Positions 1 through 8,061 of a stretch of 64,000 nucleotides of DNA are shown here, piece by piece. Numbering within the stretch: position 1 is the stretch's first letter; each line of letters opens with the position of its first letter. The stretch lies in assembly GCA_903840435.1 (NCBI GenBank), contig CAIMFV010000012.1, forward strand, positions 30,102-94,101. Reading direction: 5' to 3'. The notes beneath the pieces were generated by a model. That model had not been told where the DNA came from. It ran no database searches and was given only the letters and a program-made list of their open reading frames with translations. The translations under genes were made by a program, and so were the position numbers. The stretch is from an uncultured Caulobacterales bacterium (GTDB taxonomy: Bacteria; Pseudomonadota; Alphaproteobacteria; Caulobacterales; Caulobacteraceae).

Positions 1-422
1 CTGCCCTATGCGCCGAGGCAACCGGCGTCATGCGCCGCATGCACGAAACCACCCTCGACTATGCCCGCCAACGCAAACAATTCGGGGCGCCGATTGCCAG
101 CTTCCAGGTGTTGCAGCACCGCATGGTCGACATGTTCATGAACGTCGAACAAGCCGTCTCCATGACCTATATGGCGACCCTGAAGCTCGGTGACCCGGCG
201 GCTGAGCGCATGAAGGCCGTCTCCGCTGCCAAGGTGCAGATCGGCAAGGGCTGTAAATTTGTCGGGCAAAGCGCCATTCAAATCCATGGGGGCATGGGCA
301 TGACGGACGAATTGGCCGTCGGCCACTATTTCAAGCGCGCGACGATGATTGAAGGTCTGTTCGGCTCGGTCGACCATCACTTGCGCCGCTATGAAGGCTT
401 AAGCCTGGGCGAAGCCGCCTAG
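1..422 (+). CDS. Acyl-CoA dehydrogenase, C-terminal part (gene starts before the window)
   Basis: This is the 3' end of a gene whose start lies upstream of the window. The reading frame is open from base 3, so the ATG codons at 30 and 39 are probably internal. About 139 residues remain. They match the C-terminal alpha-helical domain of the flavin-dependent acyl-CoA dehydrogenases: the YARQRKQFG segment, which contacts FAD and the dimer partner, and the QIHGGMGMTDE segment near the end are both family signatures. The enzyme would oxidise an acyl-CoA to its 2,3-enoyl-CoA in the cytoplasm. Substrate length cannot be judged from this fragment. The gene ends at a TAG, followed about 65 bases later by the dipeptidyl peptidase gene on the same strand. 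Confidence 0.85.
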   Translation, partial: ALCAEATGVMRRMHETTLDYARQRKQFGAPIASFQVLQHRMVDMFMNVEQAVSMTYMATLKLGDPAAERMKAVSAAKVQIGKGCKFVGQSAIQIHGGMGMTDELAVGHYFKRATMIEGLFGSVDHHLRRYEGLSLGEAA

Positions 423-486
423 GGTCAAGCCTGCTTAGCATTTCCCCCAATGCCCCCCTCTTCCCCACCGAAAGGCTCAGGATCTC

Positions 487-2763
487 TTGCGGCTCATTCT
501 CCCTCTCGCCCTTGTCCTCAGCCTCTTGGGGCAGACCTCTGTGCAGGCTGAGCCAGCGGCTCCAGCGCTCGGTCCGGGGCATCTGACCCCGGAAAGGGTC
601 TTTGCCGACCCTGATCTTTCGGGAGAAACAGCGCGGGGCGTTAAGCTGTCGCCCGATGGTCGCCTCGTCACCTTTTTGAAGGCCAAGACGAGCGACCAAA
701 CCGCGCTTGATTTGTGGGCCGCGCCCACCGAAGGCACAGCGCCGCCGCACCTTCTGATCGATTCCTCCGCGCTCGAGCCCAAGGGCGCGGAACTGAGCGA
801 AGCCGAAAAGTCACGCCGGGAACGTCAGCGCATTTCGAGCCACGGCGTGGTTGATTATGACTGGGATGATCAGGGCAAGGTGATCTTGGCCCCGGCCGGC
901 GGCGAAATCTATTTGGCCGATGTGGCGACGGGGGCGGTGGCGCGCCGGATCGCCAAACCGGCCTCAGGCAGCGATGCGACCGATGCCAAGGTCTCGCCAA
1001 AAGGCGGCTATTTGAGCTTTGTGCGCGACGGCGCCGTCTTTGTCGCGCCACTGCGCGCAGGCCCGGAAAACCAGATCACACCGTCCGCCAGCGCGAGCAT
1101 TACCTATGGCGTGGCGGAATTCGTCGCCCAAGAGGAAATGGGCCGCGACACCGGCTATTGGTGGCGCCCTGATGACGGGGCCATTGCCTATGCAAGGGTG
1201 GATGAGAGCGGCGTCGACAGTGTGCCGCGCTTTGACATTGGCGCTCACGGCGCGACTGTTGTTGCGCAAGCCTATCCGCGCGCTGGGCGGCCAAACGCCA
1301 AGGTGGCGCTGTTTATCCATAGCTTGAGCGGCGGCAAGGATGTGGCTGTCGATCTTGGGGCCAATAGCGACATCTATCTGGCGCGTGTCGATTGGGCGGC
1401 AGACGGCAGCATACTCTATGTACAGCGCGAAAGCCGCGATCAAAGGACGCTCGACCTCTTAGCCGTCGATCCGAAGACAGGGGCTGCGAAGGTCATTCTG
1501 ACCGAACATGAAAGCCCGTGGATCAACCTCAATTCAGATTTTCGCGCCCTCAAGAGCGGTGAATTCTTGTGGGCCTCGGAACGGACCGGCTTTAACCACC
1601 TCTATCTCTACAGCAAGGATGGGACCCTGATCCGGCCGGTGACGTCTGGCCCCTTCCCCCTGTTATCCCACGAACGCAATGGCGCGATTGTTGGGCTCGA
1701 TGAACAAAAGGGTCTTGTCTATGTCCTGGCCTCGCCCGCGACCCCGATTGAGCGCCACCTGTTCGTCGCCGATTATCGCCACGGCGGCACCTTAAAGCCG
1801 ATCACCTCTGGCCATGGCTGGTGGTCCATCGCCATGAGCAAGGCAGCCAATGCCTTTGTTGGCGGCTATTCTGACCCCGCCACCCCGCCCCAAACCGCTC
1901 TCTATGGCATTGATGGCGCAAGACGCCGCTTCATTGTCGAAAACAAGCTGGACGCCAGTCACCCCTACTTCCCCTTTGCCGCGACGCGTCCGGAGCCCGA
2001 GTTTGGCACCTTAACCGCCGAGGATGGTCAAACCCTGCACTATGTCTTGATCAAGCCGGTCGGCTTTGACCCGAAAAAATCCTATCCAGCCATTATCGAG
2101 GTCTATGGCGGGCCCGGCGTCCAATTGGTCACCCGGGCGTGGCGCAGCCCCGGCGAGCGCCTGTTTTCGGAAGCGGGTTATGTGCTGTTCCAGCTCGACA
2201 ACCGGGGATCGTTCAATCGCGGGCTTGCCTTTGAAGCCCCCATCTTCGGCAAGCTGGGGGAAGCCGAGGTCCATGACCAGCTCGTCGGCCTGCGCTATGT
2301 CCAATCCTTGCCTTACGTGGACCCGAAACGGGTTGGCGTTACCGGCTGGTCCTATGGCGGCTATATGACCTTGCGCCTGTTGACCGAGCCGGGGGCAGGC
2401 TTTGCGGCTGGCGCGGCGGGCGGGCCTCCGTCCGACTGGCGGCTCTACGATACCCACTATACGGAGCGCTATATGGGTAATCCGAATGTCAGCGCAGAGG
2501 CCTATGATCGCGCCGGGCTGATGCTGCGCTTGAAGGACCTCAAGGGCCGCCTCCTTCTCATGCACGGCATGGCAGACGACAATGTGGTGTTTGAAAACTC
2601 CACCCGCATCATGGCCGAGCTTCAGACCCAAGCCATCACCTTTGATCTGATGCTCTATCCCGGCCAACGCCATGGGGTGCACGGTCAGACGCTGCGGTTG
2701 CAACAGATGCGCACCTGGCTGGAATTCTTTCAACGCACCTTGGGCGGTCCGCGAGATCGCTAG
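487..2763 (+). CDS. Dipeptidyl peptidase IV (S9B family serine peptidase)
   Basis: A secreted or periplasmic exopeptidase that removes N-terminal dipeptides, typically X-Pro or X-Ala. The 758-residue length fits the family. A signal peptide is visible (MRLILPLALVLSLL, with an Ala-rich cleavage region near residue 22). A beta-propeller domain follows, then an alpha/beta hydrolase domain from about residue 510. The catalytic triad can be placed by motif: Ser622 in GWSYGG, Asp697 in HGMADDN and His729 in QRHG. The QEEMGRDTGYWW segment matches the Glu-Glu loop that binds the substrate amino terminus in true DPP IV enzymes. The start is a TTG preceded by an AGG-containing ribosome site; there is an in-frame stop at 436 and no ATG between. 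The gene stands alone, next to an accessory island. Confidence 0.9.
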   Translation: MRLILPLALVLSLLGQTSVQAEPAAPALGPGHLTPERVFADPDLSGETARGVKLSPDGRLVTFLKAKTSDQTALDLWAAPTEGTAPPHLLIDSSALEPKGAELSEAEKSRRERQRISSHGVVDYDWDDQGKVILAPAGGEIYLADVATGAVARRIAKPASGSDATDAKVSPKGGYLSFVRDGAVFVAPLRAGPENQITPSASASITYGVAEFVAQEEMGRDTGYWWRPDDGAIAYARVDESGVDSVPRFDIGAHGATVVAQAYPRAGRPNAKVALFIHSLSGGKDVAVDLGANSDIYLARVDWAADGSILYVQRESRDQRTLDLLAVDPKTGAAKVILTEHESPWINLNSDFRALKSGEFLWASERTGFNHLYLYSKDGTLIRPVTSGPFPLLSHERNGAIVGLDEQKGLVYVLASPATPIERHLFVADYRHGGTLKPITSGHGWWSIAMSKAANAFVGGYSDPATPPQTALYGIDGARRRFIVENKLDASHPYFPFAATRPEPEFGTLTAEDGQTLHYVLIKPVGFDPKKSYPAIIEVYGGPGVQLVTRAWRSPGERLFSEAGYVLFQLDNRGSFNRGLAFEAPIFGKLGEAEVHDQLVGLRYVQSLPYVDPKRVGVTGWSYGGYMTLRLLTEPGAGFAAGAAGGPPSDWRLYDTHYTERYMGNPNVSAEAYDRAGLMLRLKDLKGRLLLMHGMADDNVVFENSTRIMAELQTQAITFDLMLYPGQRHGVHGQTLRLQQMRTWLEFFQRTLGGPRDR

Positions 2764-2812
2764 AGTATCCGTGATGGTCAAGCCGCGCGCGGCAGGGTTG
2801 GGAATTTCCAAC

Positions 2813-3099
2813 TCCATTACCTGAAACATCTCATTTTCCACCTTGACGCGACGCATTTTGCCTGAATTATTTCTTTGGGTTGCAAATAGACCCTAAGGTT
2901 GCTCGCCATGGCGTTTAATCCCAATGAACCGCGCGACAAATTCGGGCGATGGACGAGCTTTGGTGGCGCCCTGTCCGGCGGTGACGGCCGTCGGCGACCG
3001 CGCCCCATTCGGCCGCAAGATCGGCGGGTACGCCGCGAAACCCGGCCATTTCGAGCCTTTGGCATCAATGGAGAGGTCCGCTATCTCGGCGAGCATGGT
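2813..3099 (+). repeat. Direct repeat copy 1 of a ~285 bp module
   Basis: This stretch is repeated in direct orientation at 3979-4259 with scattered substitutions and a 6-base difference. It includes about 95 bases of upstream sequence and the first 64 codons of a small gene. Both copies share a possible promoter: here TTGACG at 2843-2848, a 17-base gap, and ATTATT at 2866-2871. Because the upstream region and the coding start were duplicated together, each copy is a complete expression unit up to the point where the sequences diverge, after the YLGEHG codons. Confidence 0.85.
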
Positions 3100-3264
3100 C
3101 CCGCCTCCCCTGACACGCCTAGGGGTACGATCGAAGACTCAAAAAATCACGATTTGAAAGTGCGCACCAAGAATGAGCGCTCGGAACCGAAGCCTTGGGA
3201 AAAGCTGGCTACGCAACCGATCCCGAATATACAAGAAACTCATCCACATCATGAAAATGTTTGA
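2908..3264 (+). CDS. Small protein with FNPNEP-x-DKFGRWT motif, copy 1
   Basis: A 118-residue protein of unknown function. The start chosen is the ATG at 2908, with AAGG nine bases upstream; an in-frame TTG at 2899 is the alternative. The first 16 residues, MAFNPNEPRDKFGRWT, resemble short PRDxxGRWT-type segments that I recall from phage minor-head and polymorphic-toxin proteins, where they precede variable C-terminal domains; this is from memory and unverified. The middle is very Arg-rich, followed by GINGEVRYLGEHG. After that the sequence has no counterpart in copy 2. Substitutions against copy 2 fall mostly at third codon positions of this frame, which supports it as coding. It could be a truncated toxin or delivery module; no catalytic motif is visible. 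Confidence 0.55.
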   Translation: MAFNPNEPRDKFGRWTSFGGALSGGDGRRRPRPIRPQDRRVRRETRPFRAFGINGEVRYLGEHGPASPDTPRGTIEDSKNHDLKVRTKNERSEPKPWEKLATQPIPNIQETHPHHENV

Positions 3265-3299
3265 CCTTTTTAAATATAATTTAAAAGAATATAAGTGAA

Positions 3300-3857
3300 A
3301 TGATTGTATTGATTAATCCCCCTTCTTTAATTCATGATTTTTATACGGCCTATACCCAAGACGATGCGAGTACCGGGTCGGCGTTAGCGCAAAAGCTCCC
3401 GAAACAATTTCTTCGCCCAAAAATACGGCACTGGTATCGCCTTGCCGACAAGTCAAACTCGTCAATACTGATACCCTCAGCAATATTTCAAAGCTCCCAT
3501 GACCAATTCGGCAGGTCGACCCTTTTCAGTGCTTTTGGGAGGATGGAAATCGTCCTCGAAACCATCGACGAAACTCGATCCGGCTTCCCCGGAAACGATC
3601 CGCGAGGCGACATGGCGCACGATCAAACCGATTGCGACACATGGCCCCCCGCTTATCTCGTCATCAAACCCCGCCTCGCCGCGATGTCCTGCGCGAAAAG
3701 GGGAAGAACGCGCTACTATATTGCCAAATATACACAGTGGGGTGCGTTTCGATTCTGGGCCGACTATGACTCAGATAAGGCCGATTTCTGGAACCCGGTC
3801 ATTGAAAAAATGAGCAATTCGATGCGGCAAGTGAAACGACTTGAAACGCCTTACTGA
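3300..3857 (+). CDS. Hypothetical protein, AT-rich orphan after repeat copy 1
   Basis: An open frame of 185 residues that I do not recognise. It starts at an ATG in very AT-rich DNA with only a weak ribosome site. There is no signal peptide or clear membrane segment. The C-terminal third (RYYIAKYTQWGAFRFWADY and the following DKADFWNPVIEKM) has the aromatic/acidic pattern of a small folded domain. The gene lies 35 bases after the copy-1 repeat gene, and the parallel position after copy 2 also holds an orphan gene. That layout recalls toxin/immunity cassettes, so an immunity protein is one guess. A shorter frame at 3499-3813 overlaps it and is less convincing. Confidence 0.45.
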   Translation: MIVLINPPSLIHDFYTAYTQDDASTGSALAQKLPKQFLRPKIRHWYRLADKSNSSILIPSAIFQSSHDQFGRSTLFSAFGRMEIVLETIDETRSGFPGNDPRGDMAHDQTDCDTWPPAYLVIKPRLAAMSCAKRGRTRYYIAKYTQWGAFRFWADYDSDKADFWNPVIEKMSNSMRQVKRLETPY

Positions 3858-3978
3858 AGTCGGAAGGGAACGTCCCCTTCCCCAATCCCGCCACCCCTGG
3901 CTGATCTGGCCAATCTCGCCCCCTAGACCTCGATTAGCAACGAGAGCTTGACCAAGGCGAGCGGATCACGCGGCATAA

Positions 3979-4259
3979 TCCATTACCTGAAACATCTCTT
4001 TTTCCATCTTGACGCGATGCGTTTTGGCTGAATTATTTCTTTGGGTTGTAAATAGACCTTAAGGTTGCTCGCTATGGCGTTTAATCCCAATGAACCGGGC
4101 GATAAATTCGGGCGGTGGACCAGCTTTGGCGGTGCCCTGTCCGGCGGTGACGGCCGTCGGCGACCCCTTCGGTCGCAAGATCGGCGGGTGCGCCGGGAAA
4201 CTCGGCCATTTCGAGCCTCTGGCATCAATGGAGAGGTCCGCTATCTCGGCGAGCATGGC
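3979..4259 (+). repeat. Direct repeat copy 2 of a ~285 bp module
   Basis: Second copy of the module at 2813-3099. The same possible promoter is present: TTGACG at 4009-4014, a 17-base gap, and ATTATT at 4032-4037. Relative to copy 1 it lacks six bases in the coding part (two codons of the Arg/Pro-rich segment), so the frame is kept. Confidence 0.85.
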
Positions 4260-4310
4260 TTTGGGGAGATTGGGCGGGGCGGCGGCGCGGTAAATTTTAG
4301 GCGATATTAA
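4074..4310 (+). CDS. Small protein with FNPNEP-x-DKFGRWT motif, copy 2 (shorter)
   Basis: A 78-residue paralogue of the gene at 2908. The start ATG at 4074 corresponds exactly to the copy-1 start. The N-terminal 60 or so residues are nearly the same (MAFNPNEPGDKFGRWTSFGG, the Arg-rich middle, GINGEVRYLGEHG). It then runs into an unrelated Gly-rich tail and stops. Differences in the shared part are mainly synonymous (for example GAC/GAT, CGA/CGG, ACG/ACC, GGT/GGC), with only a few amino-acid changes. Function is unknown; it looks like a module that has lost, or never had, a C-terminal domain. Confidence 0.5.
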   Translation: MAFNPNEPGDKFGRWTSFGGALSGGDGRRRPLRSQDRRVRRETRPFRASGINGEVRYLGEHGFGEIGRGGGAVNFRRY

Positions 4311-4370
4311 TTATTGTAAATTTTTATACGTATAATCTCAGAAATAAAAGATAGTATTATTGGGGATAGT

Positions 4371-4874
4371 ATGAATAAATACGCGTTAAAATTAATGACG
4401 GCCTTGTATTTATTTAGCGCATTTTCAGCTAAATCATCGGATAGTGACATAAATATTTCAATGAAAGTCGTTTTTAATTCTATTCGTCACGAATTTGGAG
4501 CAATGCGCGGAAGCTACATCACGCCAAGATCGCTCGTCAGCGAACAGTTTGTCGAGGCATTGCAGGACGTGACCGACGAGACCAGGTTACCCGATGGAAA
4601 CTATCTCATCGCCGGTTGCAGACCTCATAGCTGTATCGAAGAGGCTGCGGTTATCCTGACACCAGCCGGAGGGATCATAGCGATGGGCCTGATAAATTTT
4701 CATTGCCACGTCTCAACGGCCGGTGCGACGGCGTGTGACGCAAACCCTCATCTCTCAATATTTCTCAAGTCCGGGGAAGATAAGACGAGCCTATCACAGC
4801 GGCTTATAGATTGGGCAAAACGTCAAACGTCAATTGAGGCGACGGAAACGCGCAATTTTGGGATTGGCCGTTGA
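4371..4874 (+). CDS. Secreted Ivy-like protein with CRPHSC motif (possible lysozyme inhibitor or immunity protein)
   Basis: A 167-residue protein with an N-terminal signal peptide (MNKYALKLMTALYLFSAFSA) and four cysteines in the mature part (83, 88, 112, 122). Residues 77-95, with NYLIAGCRPHSC followed by AAVIL, resemble the region around the CKPHDC loop of Ivy, the periplasmic inhibitor of C-type lysozyme, where this loop enters the lysozyme active site. Overall similarity to Ivy is otherwise weak, so the assignment rests on this motif, the export signal and the size. The gene has a GGGGA ribosome site ending five bases before the ATG and a TATAAT box at 4331-4336. It is AT-rich in its first third, unlike neighbouring core genes, and follows repeat copy 2. 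An immunity role for an island-encoded cell-wall toxin is possible but unproven. Confidence 0.5.
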   Translation: MNKYALKLMTALYLFSAFSAKSSDSDINISMKVVFNSIRHEFGAMRGSYITPRSLVSEQFVEALQDVTDETRLPDGNYLIAGCRPHSCIEEAAVILTPAGGIIAMGLINFHCHVSTAGATACDANPHLSIFLKSGEDKTSLSQRLIDWAKRQTSIEATETRNFGIGR

Positions 4875-5245
4875 ACAAACTCAATTTTTAAAATTTATTT
4901 CAAGCCATAAAACTTCTCCTATTTTCAAGTTTATCCAAATTCACATCACTATGTTGATTTTCAACAGCTGCTAGCAATCTGAAGCATCGGCCAGGACCTT
5001 GAAACTTTCAACAGGACGCTACGTCCAGCGCCCGCGAGACCACCGGCTCGACCGAACGAGTTGCGCATTAGCGCCGTGCCAAATGCCGGGGACGATGCTC
5101 GCGGCCTCGCAAAGGCGGCGATTGGGCAAGGCCGTTTCGCGGCCTTAAGGCCCCCTACCCCTTAGGTCTGGCGCCCAGAAGGGGATTGAGCCACACTGTT
5201 TTTGGCGCGATCACGACGCCGAACGACATTTGCGGGAGGCGCGCC
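4875..5245. other. Intergenic region at the right edge of the accessory island
   Basis: No gene is visible here. The first ~100 bases are AT-rich like the island; from about 4980 the composition returns to that of the core genome. A 7-bp inverted repeat (AAGGCCG/CGGCCTT) at 5128-5146 has no T-run, so it is only a weak terminator candidate. An in-frame TTG at 5186 lies directly against a GGGGA sequence and is a poor start. Confidence 0.5.
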
Positions 5246-6535
5246 TTGGACTTTTCCCTACCCTCTGATCTCGTCGATTATCTGGCCGAGCTTGACCGGT
5301 TCATCGCGGCAGAAATCGCGCCCTTGCAAGCGCAAGATGACAATGAGCGGTTCTTTGATCATCGCCGCGAGTGGGCGCGCACCGATTGGGACCAGGGCGG
5401 CTTGCCGCGTCATGATTGGGAACAGCTTTTGGGGGAGGCGCGCCGTCGCGCCCGCGCGGCTGGCCATCTAACCCGCGCCCTGCCGGTGGAGTTTGGCGGG
5501 CAAGGCTGTGGCAATCTGTGGATGGCGGTCATTCGCGAGCATCTGGCCGCCAAGGGGCTTGGCCTTTTTAATGACCTGCAGAATGAACATTCGATTGTGG
5601 GCAATTTTCCCATAGTCATCATGTTGCGCGACTTCGGCACGCCCGAGCAAAAGGCCGAGTTCATCCCAGGGAGCATTGCAGGAACCCACCGCATCGCCTT
5701 TGGCCTGACCGAGCCCGACCACGGGTCGGACGCCACCTTTATGGAGACCCGCGCCGTGCGCGAAACCCGCGACGGCGTATCGGGCTGGCGGATTGATGGC
5801 GAGAAGATGTGGACGACGGGTATGCATGTCGCCACCCATTGCGCCACATTCGCAAGGACTGAGGGCAAGGATGGCGATGCGCGCGGCATCTCCTGCTTCC
5901 TGGTCCCGTCGGAGACACCGGGCGTCAAGGTCGAGGAATATCTTTGGACCTTCAACATGCCGACCGACCATCCCCGCGTCAGCTTCACCAATGTCTTTGT
6001 GCCCGATAACGCGCTCTTCGGACCGCCTGGAGGCGGCTTGGCCTTGGCCCAGTCCTTTGTGCATGAAAACCGTATTCGACAGGCGGCAAGCTCGCTGGGT
6101 GCGGCGGTCTTTTGCATCGAGGAGAGCGTTGCCTATGCCAAGGCGCGCAAGCCGTTCGGCAAGCCGCTGGCTGACAACCAAGCCATCCAATGGCCCTTGG
6201 TGGAACTTGCGACACAGGCTGAGATGTTGCGCCTTTTGATCCGCAAGACCGCGTGGGAAATGGACCAGATGCCCCACCCAGAGGTGGAGAAGCGCCTCTC
6301 CGACAAGGTCTCCATGTGCAATTACTGGGCAAACCGCCTGGTTTGCGAAGCCGCTGACCGCGCCATGCAGGTCCATGGTGGCATTGGCTATTCGCGCCAC
6401 AAACCCTTCGAGCACATCTATCGCCACCACAGACGCTATCGCATCACCGAGGGCTCGGAAGAAATTCAGATGCGCAAGGTCGCGGCCTTCTTATTTGGCA
6501 AACTTGGCCCCCGTCGCGAGCCGAAACCGACTTAA
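5246..6535 (+). CDS. Acyl-CoA dehydrogenase
   Basis: A full-length (429 residue) flavin-dependent acyl-CoA dehydrogenase, oxidising acyl-CoA to enoyl-CoA in fatty acid or related breakdown. The frame is open further upstream, but the TTG at 5246 is preferred: GGGAGG lies six bases before it and the protein then begins MDFSLPSDLVDYL, a typical N-terminus of this family. Visible features are the FAD/substrate region FGLTEPDHGSDATFMETRA, the GEKMWTTGMH beta-domain segment, the YAKARKPFGKPLADNQAIQW helix and the C-terminal QVHGGIGYSRHKPFEHIYR segment. It overlaps the converging epimerase gene by four bases. Substrate specificity cannot be assigned from sequence alone. Confidence 0.85.
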   Translation: MDFSLPSDLVDYLAELDRFIAAEIAPLQAQDDNERFFDHRREWARTDWDQGGLPRHDWEQLLGEARRRARAAGHLTRALPVEFGGQGCGNLWMAVIREHLAAKGLGLFNDLQNEHSIVGNFPIVIMLRDFGTPEQKAEFIPGSIAGTHRIAFGLTEPDHGSDATFMETRAVRETRDGVSGWRIDGEKMWTTGMHVATHCATFARTEGKDGDARGISCFLVPSETPGVKVEEYLWTFNMPTDHPRVSFTNVFVPDNALFGPPGGGLALAQSFVHENRIRQAASSLGAAVFCIEESVAYAKARKPFGKPLADNQAIQWPLVELATQAEMLRLLIRKTAWEMDQMPHPEVEKRLSDKVSMCNYWANRLVCEAADRAMQVHGGIGYSRHKPFEHIYRHHRRYRITEGSEEIQMRKVAAFLFGKLGPRREPKPT

Positions 6536-7500
6536 ACCTGGTGATAGGCCCGGTACCAGGCGACGAATTTCGGCAACCCCTCTTCCAGCGGCACCTTGGG
6601 CTGATAGCCACAAAGGGCGTGGAGGCGGCCAATATCGGCGAATGTGGCGGTGACGTCGCCGGGCTGCATGGGGTGGAAATGCTTGTCCGCCGGGCGGCCA
6701 ATGGCGGTCTCTAGGATCTCAATCATGCGCAAAAGCCCAACCGGGCGGCTGTCGCCAATATTGAACAGGCGATGGTCGCCGTCGCGTCCCGGATGATCGA
6801 GCACGCCGATCACACCATCGATAATATCGTCAATATAGGTGAAGTCGCGCGCCATGCGTCCTTCGCCAAACACAGGCAGGGGTTCGCCAGCCAAGATTTT
6901 AGCGGTAAAGCTATAATAGGCCATGTCTGGGCGGCCCATGGGTCCATAGACGGTGAAGAAGCGAAGGCCAGTGGCGCGAAGGCCGTAAAGCGGCGCATAG
7001 GCCTCGCTCATCAATTCCGCCGCGCGCTTGGTGGCGGCATAGAGCGATACGGGGCGTTCAGCCGGATCGGATTCAGAAAACCCTCCTGACGCCGCTCGGT
7101 CGCCATAGACGGATGAGGACGAGGCATAGATGAGGTGCGGTCGGCTCTTGCCATGCCGACAGGCCTCGAGGGCTGCCAGATGGCCCGCCAGATTAGCGCG
7201 TTCATAGGCAAAGGGATGATCGAGCGAGTAGCGGACCCCCGCCTGGGCGGCCAAGTGGATCAGAGCCCGGGGCTCGGCCTCTGCCACGAGACTGCGCAAG
7301 ACCTCAGGCTCAGCAATATCGGCGCGGACTAGCCGAAACTTGGGGTGGGACATCAGCTTCGCCACCCTGGCTTCTTTTAGGGCTGGATCGTAATAGGCGT
7401 TGAAAACATCAACCCCGATCACGGTTTCCCCCCGCGCGAGCAGGCGTTCGCAGAGCGACGATCCGATAAATCCCGCCGCACCGGTTACAATCAGGGTCAA
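6532..7500 (-). CDS. NAD-dependent nucleotide-sugar epimerase, UDP-glucuronate 4-epimerase type
   Basis: A short-chain dehydrogenase-type epimerase of 322 residues. It has the NAD-binding GAAGFIG motif at residues 7-13 and the catalytic YAATK motif with Tyr144 and Lys148, preceded by the Ser-rich YASSSSVYG strand. The NAYYDPALKEARVAKL segment and the YGPMGRPDMAYYSF segment are characteristic of UDP-glucuronate 4-epimerases, which make UDP-galacturonate for surface polysaccharides. No glycosyltransferase or other sugar gene is adjacent, so the pathway is not shown by context. The 3' end overlaps the acyl-CoA dehydrogenase gene by four bases. GDP-mannose or UDP-glucose epimerase activity is less likely but not excluded. 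Confidence 0.82.
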   Translation of the reverse strand: MTLIVTGAAGFIGSSLCERLLARGETVIGVDVFNAYYDPALKEARVAKLMSHPKFRLVRADIAEPEVLRSLVAEAEPRALIHLAAQAGVRYSLDHPFAYERANLAGHLAALEACRHGKSRPHLIYASSSSVYGDRAASGGFSESDPAERPVSLYAATKRAAELMSEAYAPLYGLRATGLRFFTVYGPMGRPDMAYYSFTAKILAGEPLPVFGEGRMARDFTYIDDIIDGVIGVLDHPGRDGDHRLFNIGDSRPVGLLRMIEILETAIGRPADKHFHPMQPGDVTATFADIGRLHALCGYQPKVPLEEGLPKFVAWYRAYHQV

Positions 7501-7584
7501 GCGCCTCGCCTCTTCAGCATGGCTGTCCTCATCTCTGTCCTAGGGCTGACTGTGGGGCACGCCCACCCGTCGCCGCACGCGCTC

Positions 7585-7863
7585 CTACCCCGGATGGCCG
7601 CCTTCGCCAAGCCCAGGGCGTGCAGCCACCTCCGCACCTGCGTCGGTCAGCCGACACACCAACCATTCGGGCGCAAGCGGATTAGAGAACCACCGCTCAG
7701 CCCAACCACTGGCAATGCAGGCGCGAATCACTTGGGGCTTGATCGGTTGGCCTTCGGCGTCGAACAGAGGTAATTTACGGCCGGGCTGATCGAGGCCCAG
7801 TCGAAGATAGGCCAATTCAGCCCGTTTTGGCGCAGACTTAGGGTTTAAACCCGGTTCGGTCAT
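7585..7863 (-). CDS. Conserved small hypothetical protein
   Basis: A 92-residue protein beginning MTEPGLNPKSAPKRAELAYL. The start at 7863 is chosen over a longer frame because GAGGG sits about six bases upstream. The phrases LGLDQPGRKLPLFDAEGQ, ACIASGWAERWF and LVCRLTDAG look like a compact conserved domain with a C-terminal winged-helix-like segment. I believe similar proteins occur in related alphaproteobacteria, but know no function. It stands between the epimerase gene and the divergent TipN-like gene. Confidence 0.6.
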   Translation of the reverse strand: MTEPGLNPKSAPKRAELAYLRLGLDQPGRKLPLFDAEGQPIKPQVIRACIASGWAERWFSNPLAPEWLVCRLTDAGAEVAARPGLGEGGHPG

Positions 7864-8061
7864 CGCTCGCCCTCGCCAATTCCTCACCGAGCATAAATTA
7901 ACCCCTGCTTTCCAGACAAGCGCCGCGATTCGTCCCTTTCGCAGCTTCGATGAAACCGTTAGCCTTTGTTTGAAGACTAAAGAATCTCAGCTTCCGGAAC
8001 ATTGGGGCGCCCGACCCACCAGGTGTCAGGTCCCACTCCATAAGTCCGGCAGGGACACAGT

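Noticed and set aside
2817..3096. Minus-strand frames in both copies of the duplicated module.
   Set aside because: They persist in both copies only because the DNA is similar; substitutions fit third positions of the plus-strand frame, not these frames.
3499..3813. A shorter overlapping plus-strand frame inside the orphan gene at 3300-3857.
   Set aside because: It is contained within the longer frame, has no ribosome site, and its Ser/Pro/Arg-rich translation looks like an out-of-frame product.
5128..5146. Inverted repeat AAGGCCG/CGGCCTT upstream of the acyl-CoA dehydrogenase as a terminator.
   Set aside because: No T-run follows on either strand, and the stem is short, so it is not called as a terminator.
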